Source: Streptomyces sp. TRM64462
GTDB lineage: Bacteria; Actinomycetota; Actinomycetes; Streptomycetales; Streptomycetaceae
NCBI RefSeq assembly: GCF_013362995.1
Contig: NZ_JABWDV010000420.1
Location: 1-64,000 of the forward strand
DNA: 64,000 nt
Direction: 5' to 3'
Of the stretch, positions 1 through 7,063 are shown in pieces. The notes under the pieces were generated by a model. The model had not been told where the DNA came from. It searched no databases and saw only the letters and a list, made by a program, of their open reading frames with translations. Within the stretch, counting starts at the first letter, position 1; the number at the start of each line of letters is the position of its first letter. A program made the position numbers and the translations under genes.

Positions 1-845
1 GGCCGCACCTGGCGGGAGGACGCGGGCAGCGTGATGCCGGGGCGTTCCGCCGCCCGGCCCGCGCCGGCCGGGTTCGTCCCCGTGTTCGTGGCCGTACGCG
101 CGCTCGGGCCCGCGTTCGTGCCGGTCGTGCCGGTCGCCGTGCCTCCGCCTCGGCGGCGGCTGTTGTCCGTACCGGCCGCCGATGCCGACTGGCCGCCCGC
201 CGGTGAGCGCAGCGGCGTGACGCTGTTGCCGGAGCCGTCGCCCCGGGCGTCGACGACCGTCGCCGCCGGCAGCGCGCCGCCCAGGGCGATCGCCGCGAAC
301 GACACCGCGCTGGCCGCGGCGAACGCGAATCTCCGGCCGCGCCACGGCGACCGCTCGGCCTCCGCGCGGCCCACCTCGTGGATGCGGAACCCCGACCCCG
401 TACGGCCGCCGCCCGGTGGCACGTAACCGAAGCCGCCTTCGGGTCTCACGCCGAAGACGCCGGCGGCGAACCGCTCCTGCCCGACGGCGGTGCCGCCGGG
501 TCCTGGCCCGGTGCCGGGCCGGGGTCCGATGCCGGGCTCTCCGGGACCGAGTGCACCGGCGCCGAAGAGCCCGCCGGGGCCTCCCGGGCCGTCGCCGTCC
601 GTTCCGTCGCCCCCGGGCAACCCCTGGAGGCGGGCGAGCAGCCCCGCGGGCGGGGGCGGCGGCGGGGACTCGGCGAAGAAGCTCTTCACGCGGCGCTGGG
701 CGTCGGCCTCGGCCTTGCAGCGGGCGCAGGTCGCCAGATGGGCGAGGACCCGCTCGCGCGCGTCGTGACCCAGCTCGCCGTCCACGAGGGCGGCGAGCCG
801 GTCCCCCAGATGGTGTTCCGCGGGGGTCGGACGTGTGCCACTCAC
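1..845 (-). CDS. Anti-sigma factor with zinc-finger (RseA-like), 3' end beyond window
   Basis: This reads leftward off the window edge, so its C-terminus is missing. The GTG start at 845 overlaps the sigma factor stop by four bases (GTGA), which implies translational coupling. The first 45 residues carry a zinc-binding anti-sigma signature, H36-x3-C40-x2-C43. A long Gly/Pro-rich linker follows, then one hydrophobic segment (about residues 172-200, [18 protein letters not shown]) and a Ser/Thr/Gly-rich probable extracellular tail. In this family the N-terminal domain holds the cognate ECF sigma factor at the membrane until envelope stress. The partner is inferred to be the sigma factor directly upstream. 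The mycobacterial sigE-rseA-htrA-tatB order suggests an HtrA protease further left, but that lies outside the window. Confidence 0.85.
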   Translation of the reverse strand, partial: MSGTRPTPAEHHLGDRLAALVDGELGHDARERVLAHLATCARCKAEADAQRRVKSFFAESPPPPPPAGLLARLQGLPGGDGTDGDGPGGPGGLFGAGALGPGEPGIGPRPGTGPGPGGTAVGQERFAAGVFGVRPEGGFGYVPPGGGRTGSGFRIHEVGRAEAERSPWRGRRFAFAAASAVSFAAIALGGALPAATVVDARGDGSGNSVTPLRSPAGGQSASAAGTDNSRRRGGGTATGTTGTNAGPSARTATNTGTNPAGAGRAAERPGITLPASSRQVR

Positions 846-1624
846 GCGGCTCCGCCCTCCCCGCCCACGGCGACGAACGTGCGCTGATCAGCGACGACGC
901 GCTGCTCGGCCCGCGCCTCGGGCGAACGGTGCTTGAGGGCCTTGCGCAGATGGGAGCGGCCGCGGTGGATGCGGCTGCGGACCGTGCCGAGCTTCACGCC
1001 GAGCGTCGCGGCGATCTCCTCGTACGACAGCCCCTCGATGTCGCACAGCACCACGGCGGCGCGGAACTCCGGGGCCAGCGTGTCCAGGGCCTGCTGGACG
1101 TCCGCGTCGAAGTGCGTGTCGTGGAAGACCTGCTGGGGCGACGGCTCACGGCTGGGCAGCCGCTCCGCGGCGTCCTCGCCGAGCGCGTCGAACCGGATGC
1201 GCTGCTTGCGGCGCACCATGTCCAGGAACAGGTTCGTGGTGATGCGGTGCAGCCAGCCCTCGAACGTGCCGGGCGTGTACGTGGACAGCGAGCGGAAGAC
1301 GCGGACGAAGACCTCCTGCGTGAGGTCCTCGGCGTCGTGCTGGTTTCCCGTCAGGCGGTAGGCGAGGCGGTAGACGCGGCCACTGTGCGTGCTGACGATC
1401 TCCTCCCAGGTGGGAGGAGCCCACGCCTGCGATTCCGCATCCGATGCGAAGGTCGCCGTGGTGGCTGCGGTCTCGGTGTGGGTACGGTCAGCGGTGTCGG
1501 TCACGGATTTCGGCTCACCCGCCGACCTGAGAAAGCGCCGAAGCCTCAGCGCTCCTCCCCGATCCACAGGCGCAGCCGCACCTCCCCTGTCGGCTCTGGT
1601 GGTGTCCAGTGGAGCCCCTACCAT
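842..1624 (-). CDS. sigE: ECF-family RNA polymerase sigma factor (mycobacterial SigE type)
   Basis: 260-residue sigma factor. Region 2 covers about residues 79-145 (core-binding helix around [14 protein letters not shown], then [18 protein letters not shown]). Region 4 covers about 185-230 with the DNA-binding helix-turn-helix ([25 protein letters not shown]). The start is placed at the ATG at 1624 because GAGGTGG sits just upstream; an ATG at 1696 in the same frame would add 24 residues, and SigE proteins are known to use more than one start. It directs polymerase to stress promoters and is probably held by the zinc-finger anti-sigma factor encoded next. The symbol refers to the mycobacterial SigE family, inferred from synteny with an O-methyltransferase and tag/folP2/dapE, not to the cell-envelope SigE of S. 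coelicolor. Confidence 0.88.
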   Translation of the reverse strand: MVGAPLDTTRADRGGAAAPVDRGGALRLRRFLRSAGEPKSVTDTADRTHTETAATTATFASDAESQAWAPPTWEEIVSTHSGRVYRLAYRLTGNQHDAEDLTQEVFVRVFRSLSTYTPGTFEGWLHRITTNLFLDMVRRKQRIRFDALGEDAAERLPSREPSPQQVFHDTHFDADVQQALDTLAPEFRAAVVLCDIEGLSYEEIAATLGVKLGTVRSRIHRGRSHLRKALKHRSPEARAEQRVVADQRTFVAVGGEGGAA

Positions 1625-1797
1625 AGCCACCTCGCCCGTTAGCTCCGGATAAGAATCTTTACGTTCATTTGGGACCGACTTCGGGTCTTGATCCACCTAG
1701 CCGCCCAAGTGGTCCCTTCACCTCTTCCCAACGCTCGGTCCCATCTGCGGGTTCCCGCCCCCGAGCGGCTACAGTCACGGTTGCCGACTAGGGGAAC

Positions 1798-1805
1798 AGG
1801 AGAGG
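1798..1805 (+). promoter_or_regulatory. Ribosome binding site selecting an ATT start
   Basis: AGGAGAGG lies immediately before an ATT at 1809. No ATG, GTG or TTG occurs in this frame until 1917, which would remove a conserved N-terminal helix of the methyltransferase. The spacing from the AGGAG core to ATT (six bases) is ideal, so this site argues for initiation at ATT. Confidence 0.6.
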
Positions 1806-1808
1806 GTC

Positions 1809-2444
1809 ATTACCGCCAACCGGCAGACGAGCTGGGCGTTCGCCGACGCCTTTGTCGCCGAGGACGAAGCGCTGCGCTGGGCCCGCGACCGGGCCCGTGA
1901 GGCAGGGCTGCCCTCGGTGTCCCCGGGCACCGGCGCCGCGCTGCGGCTGCTCGCTGCCACGGCGGACGCCAAGGCCGTGGCGGAGATCGGCACCGGAACC
2001 GGGGTGTCCGGCATCTACCTGCTCCTGGGCATGCGCCCGGACGGCGTGCTGACCACCGTGGACCCCGAGCCCGACCGGCAGCAGTTCGCCCGGCAGGCGT
2101 TCCGCGCGGCCGGCTTCGCGGGGAACAGGGCGCGGTTCATCCCCGGCCGTGCCCTGGACGTGCTCCCGCGCCTCGCGGACGGCGGTTACGACGTGGTCTT
2201 CTGCGACGGCGACCGCACGGAGTACCCCGAGTACCTCGCTGAATCGTTGCGCCTCCTGCGCCCCGGGGGGCTGGTGTGCTTCGAGGGGGTCTTCGCGGAC
2301 GGCCGTACGGTCGACTCGGCGGCCCAGCCGGACGAGGTGCTGACCCTGCGCGAACTGCTGCGCACCGTGCGCGAGGCGGAGGAGCTGGTGCCGTCGCTGC
2401 TGCCGGTGGGCGACGGGCTGCTCTGCGCCGTACGCCGCGGCTGA
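1809..2444 (+). CDS. O-methyltransferase (class I SAM-dependent, Rv1220c-like)
   Basis: 211-residue methyltransferase of the AdoMet-binding Rossmann fold. Motif I is VAEIGTGTGVSG, followed by an acidic strand end (TTVDPEP), a motif GYDVVFCDGD and LRLLRPGGLVCFEGV. It belongs to the O-methyltransferase family that includes mycobacterial Rv1220c, which also lies divergently beside sigE. The substrate is unknown. The start is taken as ATT at 1809: the sequence between 1809 and the first conventional in-frame start (GTG, 1917) encodes a plausible helix (NRQTSWAFADAFVAEDEALR) and follows a good Shine-Dalgarno. It is transcribed divergently from the sigma factor. Function beyond methyl transfer cannot be assigned from the sequence. 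Confidence 0.85.
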   Translation: MTANRQTSWAFADAFVAEDEALRWARDRAREAGLPSVSPGTGAALRLLAATADAKAVAEIGTGTGVSGIYLLLGMRPDGVLTTVDPEPDRQQFARQAFRAAGFAGNRARFIPGRALDVLPRLADGGYDVVFCDGDRTEYPEYLAESLRLLRPGGLVCFEGVFADGRTVDSAAQPDEVLTLRELLRTVREAEELVPSLLPVGDGLLCAVRRG

Positions 2445-2466
2445 GCCGTACGGCCGCCGCGAGGCC

Positions 2467-2487
2467 GCGTCCGGCGGATCATGCCTG
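2467..2487. repeat. Degenerate copy of the MITE end sequence
   Basis: TCCGGCGGATCATGCCTG at 2470-2487 is identical to the left terminal inverted repeat region of the element at 10366-10551. No matching right end was found nearby, so this is probably a decayed or solo end. It sits between the methyltransferase stop and a hairpin. Confidence 0.5.
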
Positions 2488-2532
2488 CGCGACACCCACG
2501 CGGCGCCCGCTGCGCAGCGCCCCGCGCAACGC

Positions 2533-2573
2533 GGTCGCCCCGGCGCGGTGGAGTGCACCACGCCGGGGCGACC
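2533..2573. terminator. Bidirectional hairpin between convergent genes
   Basis: A 13-bp perfect stem (GGTCGCCCCGGCG at 2533-2545 with its complement at 2561-2573) encloses a further GGTG/CACC pair and a five-base loop. It lies between the methyltransferase (plus) and DUF3117 (minus) stops and is likely shared by both. Confidence 0.75.
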
Positions 2574-2596
2574 GGGGAAAACATGAGTGTCGGTCG

Positions 2597-2764
2597 TCAG
2601 CCGACAACCTTCTTCAGCGCGTCTCCGAGGGCCTCGGCCTCATCCGGGGTCAGCTCGACGACGAGCCGACCGCCGCCTTCGAGCGGAACGCGCATGACGA
2701 TGCCCCGCCCCTCCTTGGTCACCTCGAGCGGGCCGTCGCCCGTCCGCGGCTTCATGGCCGCCAT
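2597..2764 (-). CDS. DUF3117 family small protein
   Basis: 55-residue protein beginning MAAMKPRTGDGPLEVTKE, typical in length and sequence of the actinobacterial DUF3117 family. The ATG at 2764 follows AGGAAGGGGAACGAGC; the frame stays open further upstream, but the conserved family begins here. The fold appears to be a small beta-rich domain ending in an acidic helix (ELTPDEAEALGDALKKV). It is conserved across mycobacteria and streptomycetes, and its function is unknown. It converges on the O-methyltransferase across a strong hairpin. Confidence 0.9.
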   Translation of the reverse strand: MAAMKPRTGDGPLEVTKEGRGIVMRVPLEGGGRLVVELTPDEAEALGDALKKVVG

Positions 2765-3094
2765 GCTCGTTCCCCTTCCTGAAACCAGCTCATCGATCAG
2801 CCGATGGCCCTGCCTGTGGAAGGGCACGTACCGGCATCGAACACATTGCTTCCAGGTCATTATCCCGCATGGCGACACCGGATGACCAACATCGGGCCGC
2901 ATCGCTTCCGCAACGCGATCGCGCAAAACGGCCCAATTCGGGGATCGGCCTGCGATACTTCGCCGCCGCAGGCCCTGGCCCGCCGTGCCATTGTTTGACG
3001 CAGGTCACATGCCCGAGCCGGATGATCTCCGCCATGCTGGGGCGGAAACCGGTGCGGAACACCCCCGCCGGAGCCGCGACGAAGGGGACCTGCC

Positions 3095-3877
3095 ATGGCC
3101 GACACGGTGCTGTACGAGGTGAGCGACGGGCTCGCGACCGTCACGATCAACCGGCCCGACGCCATGAACGCGATGAACACCGAGGCGAAGGTGGCTCTGC
3201 GGGACGCCCTGGAGACGGCCGGCGCCGACGCGGGCGTGCGCGCGGTGCTGCTGACCGCCACGGGGCGGGCGTTCTGCGTGGGCCAGGACCTCAAGGAGCA
3301 CGTGGAGAACCTGGGCGGTGACGAGCCCATGCGTACCGTCCGTGAGCACTACAACCCCATCGTGCGGGCCATCACCGGGATGCCGAAGCCCGTGGTGGCC
3401 GGGGTGAACGGGGTCGCGGCGGGCGCCGGCTTCGGGTTCGCGCTGGCCGCGGACTACCGGGTGGTGGCGGACACCGCGTCGTTCACGACCGCGTTCGCCG
3501 GGGTGGCGCTCAGCGCCGACTCGGGCATGTCGTGGACGCTGCCGCGCCTCGTGGGGGCGAGCCGGGCGGCGGACCTGCTGTACTTCCCGCGGTCGGTGTC
3601 GGCGCAGGAGGCGTACGAGCTGGGCCTGGTCAACAAGCTCGTCCCGGCGGCGCAACTGGCCGAGGAGGCCGCCGGTGTCGCGCGGGCGATGGCGGCGGGG
3701 CCGACGGTGGCGTACGCGTCGATCAAGGAGTCGATGGCGTACGGGGCGGGGCGCGGACTGGGCGAGGCGCTGGAGAAGGAGGACGAGATGCAGACGCGGG
3801 CGGGGGAGTCCGAGGATCACCGGATCGCGGTGGAGGCGTTTCTGGCGAAGGCGAAGCCGCGGTACGTGGGGCGGTAG
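3095..3877 (+). CDS. Enoyl-CoA hydratase/isomerase family protein
   Basis: 260 residues, full length for the crotonase family. The oxyanion-hole segments are AFCVGQDLKEH (about residues 68-78) and the conserved GVNGVAAGAGFGFALAADYR block. The sequence resembles PaaG/PaaB-like 2-(1,2-epoxyphenylacetyl)-CoA isomerases and general enoyl-CoA hydratases, and the exact substrate cannot be decided. GGGGACCTGCC precedes the ATG. A TTGACG hexamer at 2995-3000 could be a -35 box, but no convincing -10 was seen. It is a single gene, convergent with tag across a dispersed repeat hairpin. Confidence 0.85.
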   Translation: MADTVLYEVSDGLATVTINRPDAMNAMNTEAKVALRDALETAGADAGVRAVLLTATGRAFCVGQDLKEHVENLGGDEPMRTVREHYNPIVRAITGMPKPVVAGVNGVAAGAGFGFALAADYRVVADTASFTTAFAGVALSADSGMSWTLPRLVGASRAADLLYFPRSVSAQEAYELGLVNKLVPAAQLAEEAAGVARAMAAGPTVAYASIKESMAYGAGRGLGEALEKEDEMQTRAGESEDHRIAVEAFLAKAKPRYVGR

Positions 3878-3898
3878 CTGTTCGGGGGCTGGGGTGGG

Positions 3899-3971
3899 TG
3901 GGACGCTGCACGCTGGTGGGTCCGCTGTGCCCACCCGTTCCGCCCCAGGCGGAACGCATGCCCACAGCGGA
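3899..3971. repeat. Dispersed intergenic palindromic repeat (likely bidirectional terminator)
   Basis: The core at 3921-3971 is a nested inverted repeat: TCCGCTGTG...CGTTCCGCC, then CCA, then GGCGGAACG...CACAGCGGA. A flanking arm (GCTGCACGCTGGTGGG) at 3904-3919 is shared, inverted, with 6041-6077. It lies between the convergent enoyl-CoA hydratase and tag stops, so it is well placed to end both transcripts. Confidence 0.7.
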
Positions 3972-3993
3972 CGCGGCCGGTCGGGCGCAGTGG

Positions 3994-4578
3994 TCAGGGG
4001 CGGGCGGTGCAGTCTTTGAGGTGGTCGTTCACCAGGCCGCAGGCTTGCATCAGGGCGTAGGCCGTGGTGGGGCCTATGAACCGGAGGCCGCGCTTCTTCA
4101 GGGCCTTCGACAGGGCCGTGGACTCGGGTGTGACCGCCGGGACGTCCGCGAGGGTTCGGGGGGCCGGGCGGGTGGTGGGGTCCGGGGCGTGGGACCAGAT
4201 CAGGGCGTCCAGGTCGCCGGGCGACCAGTCGGCCAGTACGCGCGCGTTGGCGAGCGTCGCGTCGATCTTGGCTCGGTTGCGGATGATGCCCTCGTCCGCG
4301 AGGAGGCGCTCGCGGTCCGCTTCCGTGTAGCGCGCCACCGCCGTGATTGTGAAGTCGGCGAAGGCGCGGCGGAAGCCCTCCCTGCGGCGCAGGATCGTGA
4401 TCCACGAAAGGCCGGACTGGAAGGCCTCCAGGGCGAGGCGTTCGAAGAGCGCGTCGTCGCCGTGGACCGGCCGGCCCCACTCCTCGTCGTGGTACGGCAG
4501 GTAGTCCGGCGTGGATACGCCCCAGGGGCAGCGCAGGGCGCCGTCCGGGCCCGGTACGGCTCCGCCCGGCGTGGTCAT
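3994..4578 (-). CDS. tag: DNA-3-methyladenine glycosylase I
   Basis: 194-residue base-excision enzyme that removes 3-methyladenine from DNA. Zinc ligands of the family are recognisable: C17 (in RCPWG), H30 (YHDEEWG), and the C-terminal H186 and C190 (VNDHLKDC). The substrate pocket region GLSWITILRRREGFRRAF is intact. The ATG at 4578 overlaps the stop of the upstream DivIVA-like gene (ATGA), so the two are co-transcribed and coupled. The tag/DivIVA-like/folP2 arrangement is conserved in actinobacteria. Confidence 0.93.
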   Translation of the reverse strand: MTTPGGAVPGPDGALRCPWGVSTPDYLPYHDEEWGRPVHGDDALFERLALEAFQSGLSWITILRRREGFRRAFADFTITAVARYTEADRERLLADEGIIRNRAKIDATLANARVLADWSPGDLDALIWSHAPDPTTRPAPRTLADVPAVTPESTALSKALKKRGLRFIGPTTAYALMQACGLVNDHLKDCTARP

Positions 4579-4961
4579 CGGGGCTCGTCCCAGTCGTTCC
4601 TGCCCTCGTCGCGCGGCGGCTGCTCCGGGCGCTTCTCGAAGAGGTCCGTGCCGCCCACCGCCGTCGCCTGCGCCCCGGCCAGGGCGGCCTCCAGTTCCGC
4701 GATGCGGGCGTCGCGCTCCGCGAGTTCGGCGGCCAGCCGGTCGAGTACGTCGTCGACGTCGACCATGCGGTAGCCGCGGGGCGCCATCGGGATCCGCAGC
4801 GACTCCAGGTCGGCGCGGGTCACCGGGCGGGACGTCGGCAGCGGGTCCACCAGGTGTTCCGGCGCCGCATCGGGCAGCACCTCGTTCTCGCCGCCGCCGA
4901 TCACCGCGAGGGTCACCGCCGCCACCACGACGACCATCGCCACAGCCAAGAACCAGAACAC
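4575..4961 (-). CDS. DivIVA-domain membrane protein
   Basis: About 128 residues if read from the GTG at 4961, which has GAGAGG upstream; an ATG at 4988 would add nine residues. It has one N-terminal membrane helix (FLAVAMVVVVAAVTLAVIGGG), a linker, then the short DivIVA-like motif in which a region around PRGYRMVDVDDVLDRL is followed by a coiled coil (AAELAERDARIAELEAAL). The C-terminal tail is charged. Related small proteins are found beside tag and folP2 in actinobacteria. A role near the cell pole or septum is suggested only by the domain. It overlaps tag by four bases. Confidence 0.8.
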   Translation of the reverse strand: MFWFLAVAMVVVVAAVTLAVIGGGENEVLPDAAPEHLVDPLPTSRPVTRADLESLRIPMAPRGYRMVDVDDVLDRLAAELAERDARIAELEAALAGAQATAVGGTDLFEKRPEQPPRDEGRNDWDEPR

Positions 4962-5073
4962 AGCGCGCCTCTCAGGGACCGGAAACATGGAGCGTAAAAC
5001 GTCCGGTGCCGATCGTGCCATGTGGCCGCGACGGTTAGGGTCGCAGGGACGTCACGCGAGGAGGACATTCGGG

Positions 5074-5934
5074 ATGCTGCGCCTGGGACGACGCGAATTC
5101 GACCGGCACGAGCCGGTGATCATGGCGATCGTGAACCGGACCCCGGACTCCTTCTACGACCAGGGCGCCACGTTCCGCGACGAGCCCGCCCTCGCGCGCG
5201 TGGAGCAGGCGGTGGCCGAGGGCGCCGCGATCGTCGACATCGGCGGGGTCAAGGCCGGGCCCGGCGAGGAGGTCACCGCCGAGGAGGAGGCGCGGCGGAC
5301 GGTGGGGTTCGTCGCGGAGGTGCGGCGGCGGCACCCGGACGTGGTGATCAGCGTCGACACCTGGCGGCACGAGGTCGGTGAGGCCGTGTGCGAGGCGGGC
5401 GCGGACCTGCTGAACGACGCGTGGGGCGGCGTCGACCCGAAGCTCGCGGAGGTCGCGGCGCGGTACGGGGCTGGCCTTGTGTGTACGCACGCGGGCGGGG
5501 CGGAGCCTCGTACGCGGCCGCATCGGGTCACGTACGAGGACGTGATGGCGGACATCCTGCGCGTGACGGTGGGTCTCGCGGAGCGGGCGGTGGCGCTGGG
5601 GGTGCCGCGGGAGTCGGTGCTGATCGATCCGGGGCACGACTTCGGGAAGAACACGCGGCATTCGCTGGAGGCGACGCGGCGGTTGGGGGAGATGGTGGGG
5701 ACGGGGTGGCCGGTGCTGGTGTCGTTGTCCAACAAGGACTTCGTGGGGGAGACGCTTGACCGGCCGGTGAAGGAGCGGGTCGTGGGGACCCTGGCCACCA
5801 CCGCGGTGTCGGCGTGGTTGGGGGCGCAGGTGTACCGGGTGCATGAGGTCGCGGAGACGCGGCAGGTGGTGGACATGGTGGCGTCCATCGCGGGCCACCG
5901 CCCGCCGGCGGTCGCCCGCCGGGGCCTGGCGTAG
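5074..5934 (+). CDS. folP: Dihydropteroate synthase family protein (FolP2 type)
   Basis: 286-residue TIM-barrel protein of the pterin-binding family. It starts at the ATG at 5074 because GAGGAGGAC precedes it. Family motifs include IMAIVNRTPDSFYDQGATF near the N-terminus, IVDIGGVKAGPGEE, VVISVDTWRHEV, LLNDAWGG and LIDPGHDFGKNTRHS. Standard synthases have a D-S-F-S-D-G segment; here it reads DSFYDQG, and the sulfa-binding SNK motif appears as SLSNKDF. The position beside a DivIVA-like gene and tag matches mycobacterial folP2, whose product is reported to lack synthase activity. This copy may therefore not make dihydropteroate. In mycobacteria gpgS lies between these genes; here it is absent. 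Confidence 0.85.
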   Translation: MLRLGRREFDRHEPVIMAIVNRTPDSFYDQGATFRDEPALARVEQAVAEGAAIVDIGGVKAGPGEEVTAEEEARRTVGFVAEVRRRHPDVVISVDTWRHEVGEAVCEAGADLLNDAWGGVDPKLAEVAARYGAGLVCTHAGGAEPRTRPHRVTYEDVMADILRVTVGLAERAVALGVPRESVLIDPGHDFGKNTRHSLEATRRLGEMVGTGWPVLVSLSNKDFVGETLDRPVKERVVGTLATTAVSAWLGAQVYRVHEVAETRQVVDMVASIAGHRPPAVARRGLA

Positions 5935-5969
5935 GGCGCGCCGTTGTCGCTGAGGCGCGACTGCAGCCG

Positions 5970-6077
5970 CCGCTGCGGGCAGGCGTTCCGCAGGGCGATG
6001 GGGGTCCCCCCTGCTCGAGCGAAGCCGAGAGCTTGGGGGAGGGTGGGCACAGCGGACCCACCAGCGTGCAGCGACCC
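5970..6077. repeat. Palindromic repeat interrupted by a second repeat
   Basis: The outer element has the same design as 3899-3971 in inverted orientation. The left part (CCGCTGCGGGCAGGCGTTCC) begins about 5970, and the right part (GGGTGGGCACAGCGGACC and the shared arm) runs 6041-6077. Between them, 5998-6040 is a different repeat (GCTCGAGCGAAGCCGAGAGC core) that also occurs at 10412-10452. The interval 5935-6213 has no gene; it separates the convergent folP and LOG genes. Confidence 0.65.
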
Positions 6078-6141
6078 GACGGCCCCAGCCCCACGACGGC
6101 CCGGTGGGGGCTGAGCTTGCGGGGCGGGCTCCCGCATGGGG

Positions 6142-6192
6142 TCCCGTTGTGCCCACCCGTCCGGCCCTGCGGGACGCCTGCCCACAACGGGA
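6142..6192. repeat. Second palindromic repeat copy between folP and the LOG gene
   Basis: TCCCGTTGTGCCCACCCGTC at 6142 pairs with GACGCCTGCCCACAACGGGA at the far end, with a short inner stem GTCC/GGAC region. The layout is the same as 3921-3971 with different base pairs in the stem, indicating compensatory changes and selection on the structure. It is probably a bidirectional terminator. Confidence 0.65.
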
Positions 6193-6213
6193 GGCCCTTG
6201 TCGCGGCCAGCGC

Positions 6214-6969
6214 CTAGCGGCCGGCTTCCTTGCTGACCAGGGCTACAGCCTCCTCCACGTCGTCCGTGACGTGGAAGAGCATCAGGTCGCGTTCCGCGGC
6301 CTTGCCCTGGGCGATCACTGTGTCGCGGAGCCAGTCCACCAGGCCCGACCAGTAGGCCGTGCCGAAGAGGACGATGGGGAAGCGGGTGACCTTGCGGGTC
6401 TGGACGAGGGTGAGCGCCTCGAAGAGTTCGTCCAGGGTGCCGAGGCCGCCCGGGAGGACCACGAAGCCCTGGGCGTACTTCACGAACATCGTCTTCCGCA
6501 CGAAGAAGTAGCGGAAGTTGATGCCGATGTCGACGTGCGGGTTCAGGCCCTGCTCGAAGGGCAGCTCGATGCCCAGCCCGACCGAGATGCCCTTCGCCTC
6601 GCGCGCGCCCTTGTTCGCGGCCTCCATCGCGCCCGGGCCGCCGCCCGTGATGACCGCGAAACCGGCCTCCACCAGGGCCTTGCCGAGTTGGACGCCCGCC
6701 TCGTACTCCGGCGTGCCGGCCGGTGTGCGGGCCGAGCCGAATACGCTGATCGCGCTGGGCAGTTCCGCGAGGGCGCCGAAGCCCTCGACGAACTCGGACT
6801 GAATGCGCATGACCCGCCACGGGTCGGTGTGGACCCAGTCCGAGTCGCCGGCGGTGTCCAGGAGGCGCTGGTCCGTCGTGCCGGGCTGGACCTGTTCCCT
6901 GCGGCGGAGCACCGGGCCCAGCCGCTGCTCCGCCAGTGCTCGCAGTCCCTCGGCCTCGGGGTTCCCCAT
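6214..6969 (-). CDS. LOG family protein (TIGR00730 Rossmann fold)
   Basis: 251 residues from the ATG at 6969, which follows GGAGGGAGCAG. It carries both signature motifs of the LONELY GUY/lysine-decarboxylase-like family: GGGPGAMEAANKGA and VLPGGLGTLDELFEA. Characterised members are cytokinin riboside 5'-monophosphate phosphoribohydrolases, releasing free base from nucleotide. Whether this one acts on cytokinins or other purine nucleotides is unknown. In mycobacteria the homologue (Rv1205) lies close to dapE and folP2, as here. Confidence 0.88.
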   Translation of the reverse strand: MGNPEAEGLRALAEQRLGPVLRRREQVQPGTTDQRLLDTAGDSDWVHTDPWRVMRIQSEFVEGFGALAELPSAISVFGSARTPAGTPEYEAGVQLGKALVEAGFAVITGGGPGAMEAANKGAREAKGISVGLGIELPFEQGLNPHVDIGINFRYFFVRKTMFVKYAQGFVVLPGGLGTLDELFEALTLVQTRKVTRFPIVLFGTAYWSGLVDWLRDTVIAQGKAAERDLMLFHVTDDVEEAVALVSKEAGR

Positions 6970-7063
6970 GATCTGCTCCCTCCGCTGAACATCGTTTGCT
7001 GGGGTCAGCGTAGGGCGGGGAAGGTGACCGGTGGCGAAATTACGGTGGTCGGACCGGGATCGG

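Noticed and set aside
416..1642. A 408-codon plus-strand frame opposite the sigma and anti-sigma genes
   Set aside because: Arg/Ala-rich composition without motifs; the minus strand has clear sigma and zinc-finger motifs.
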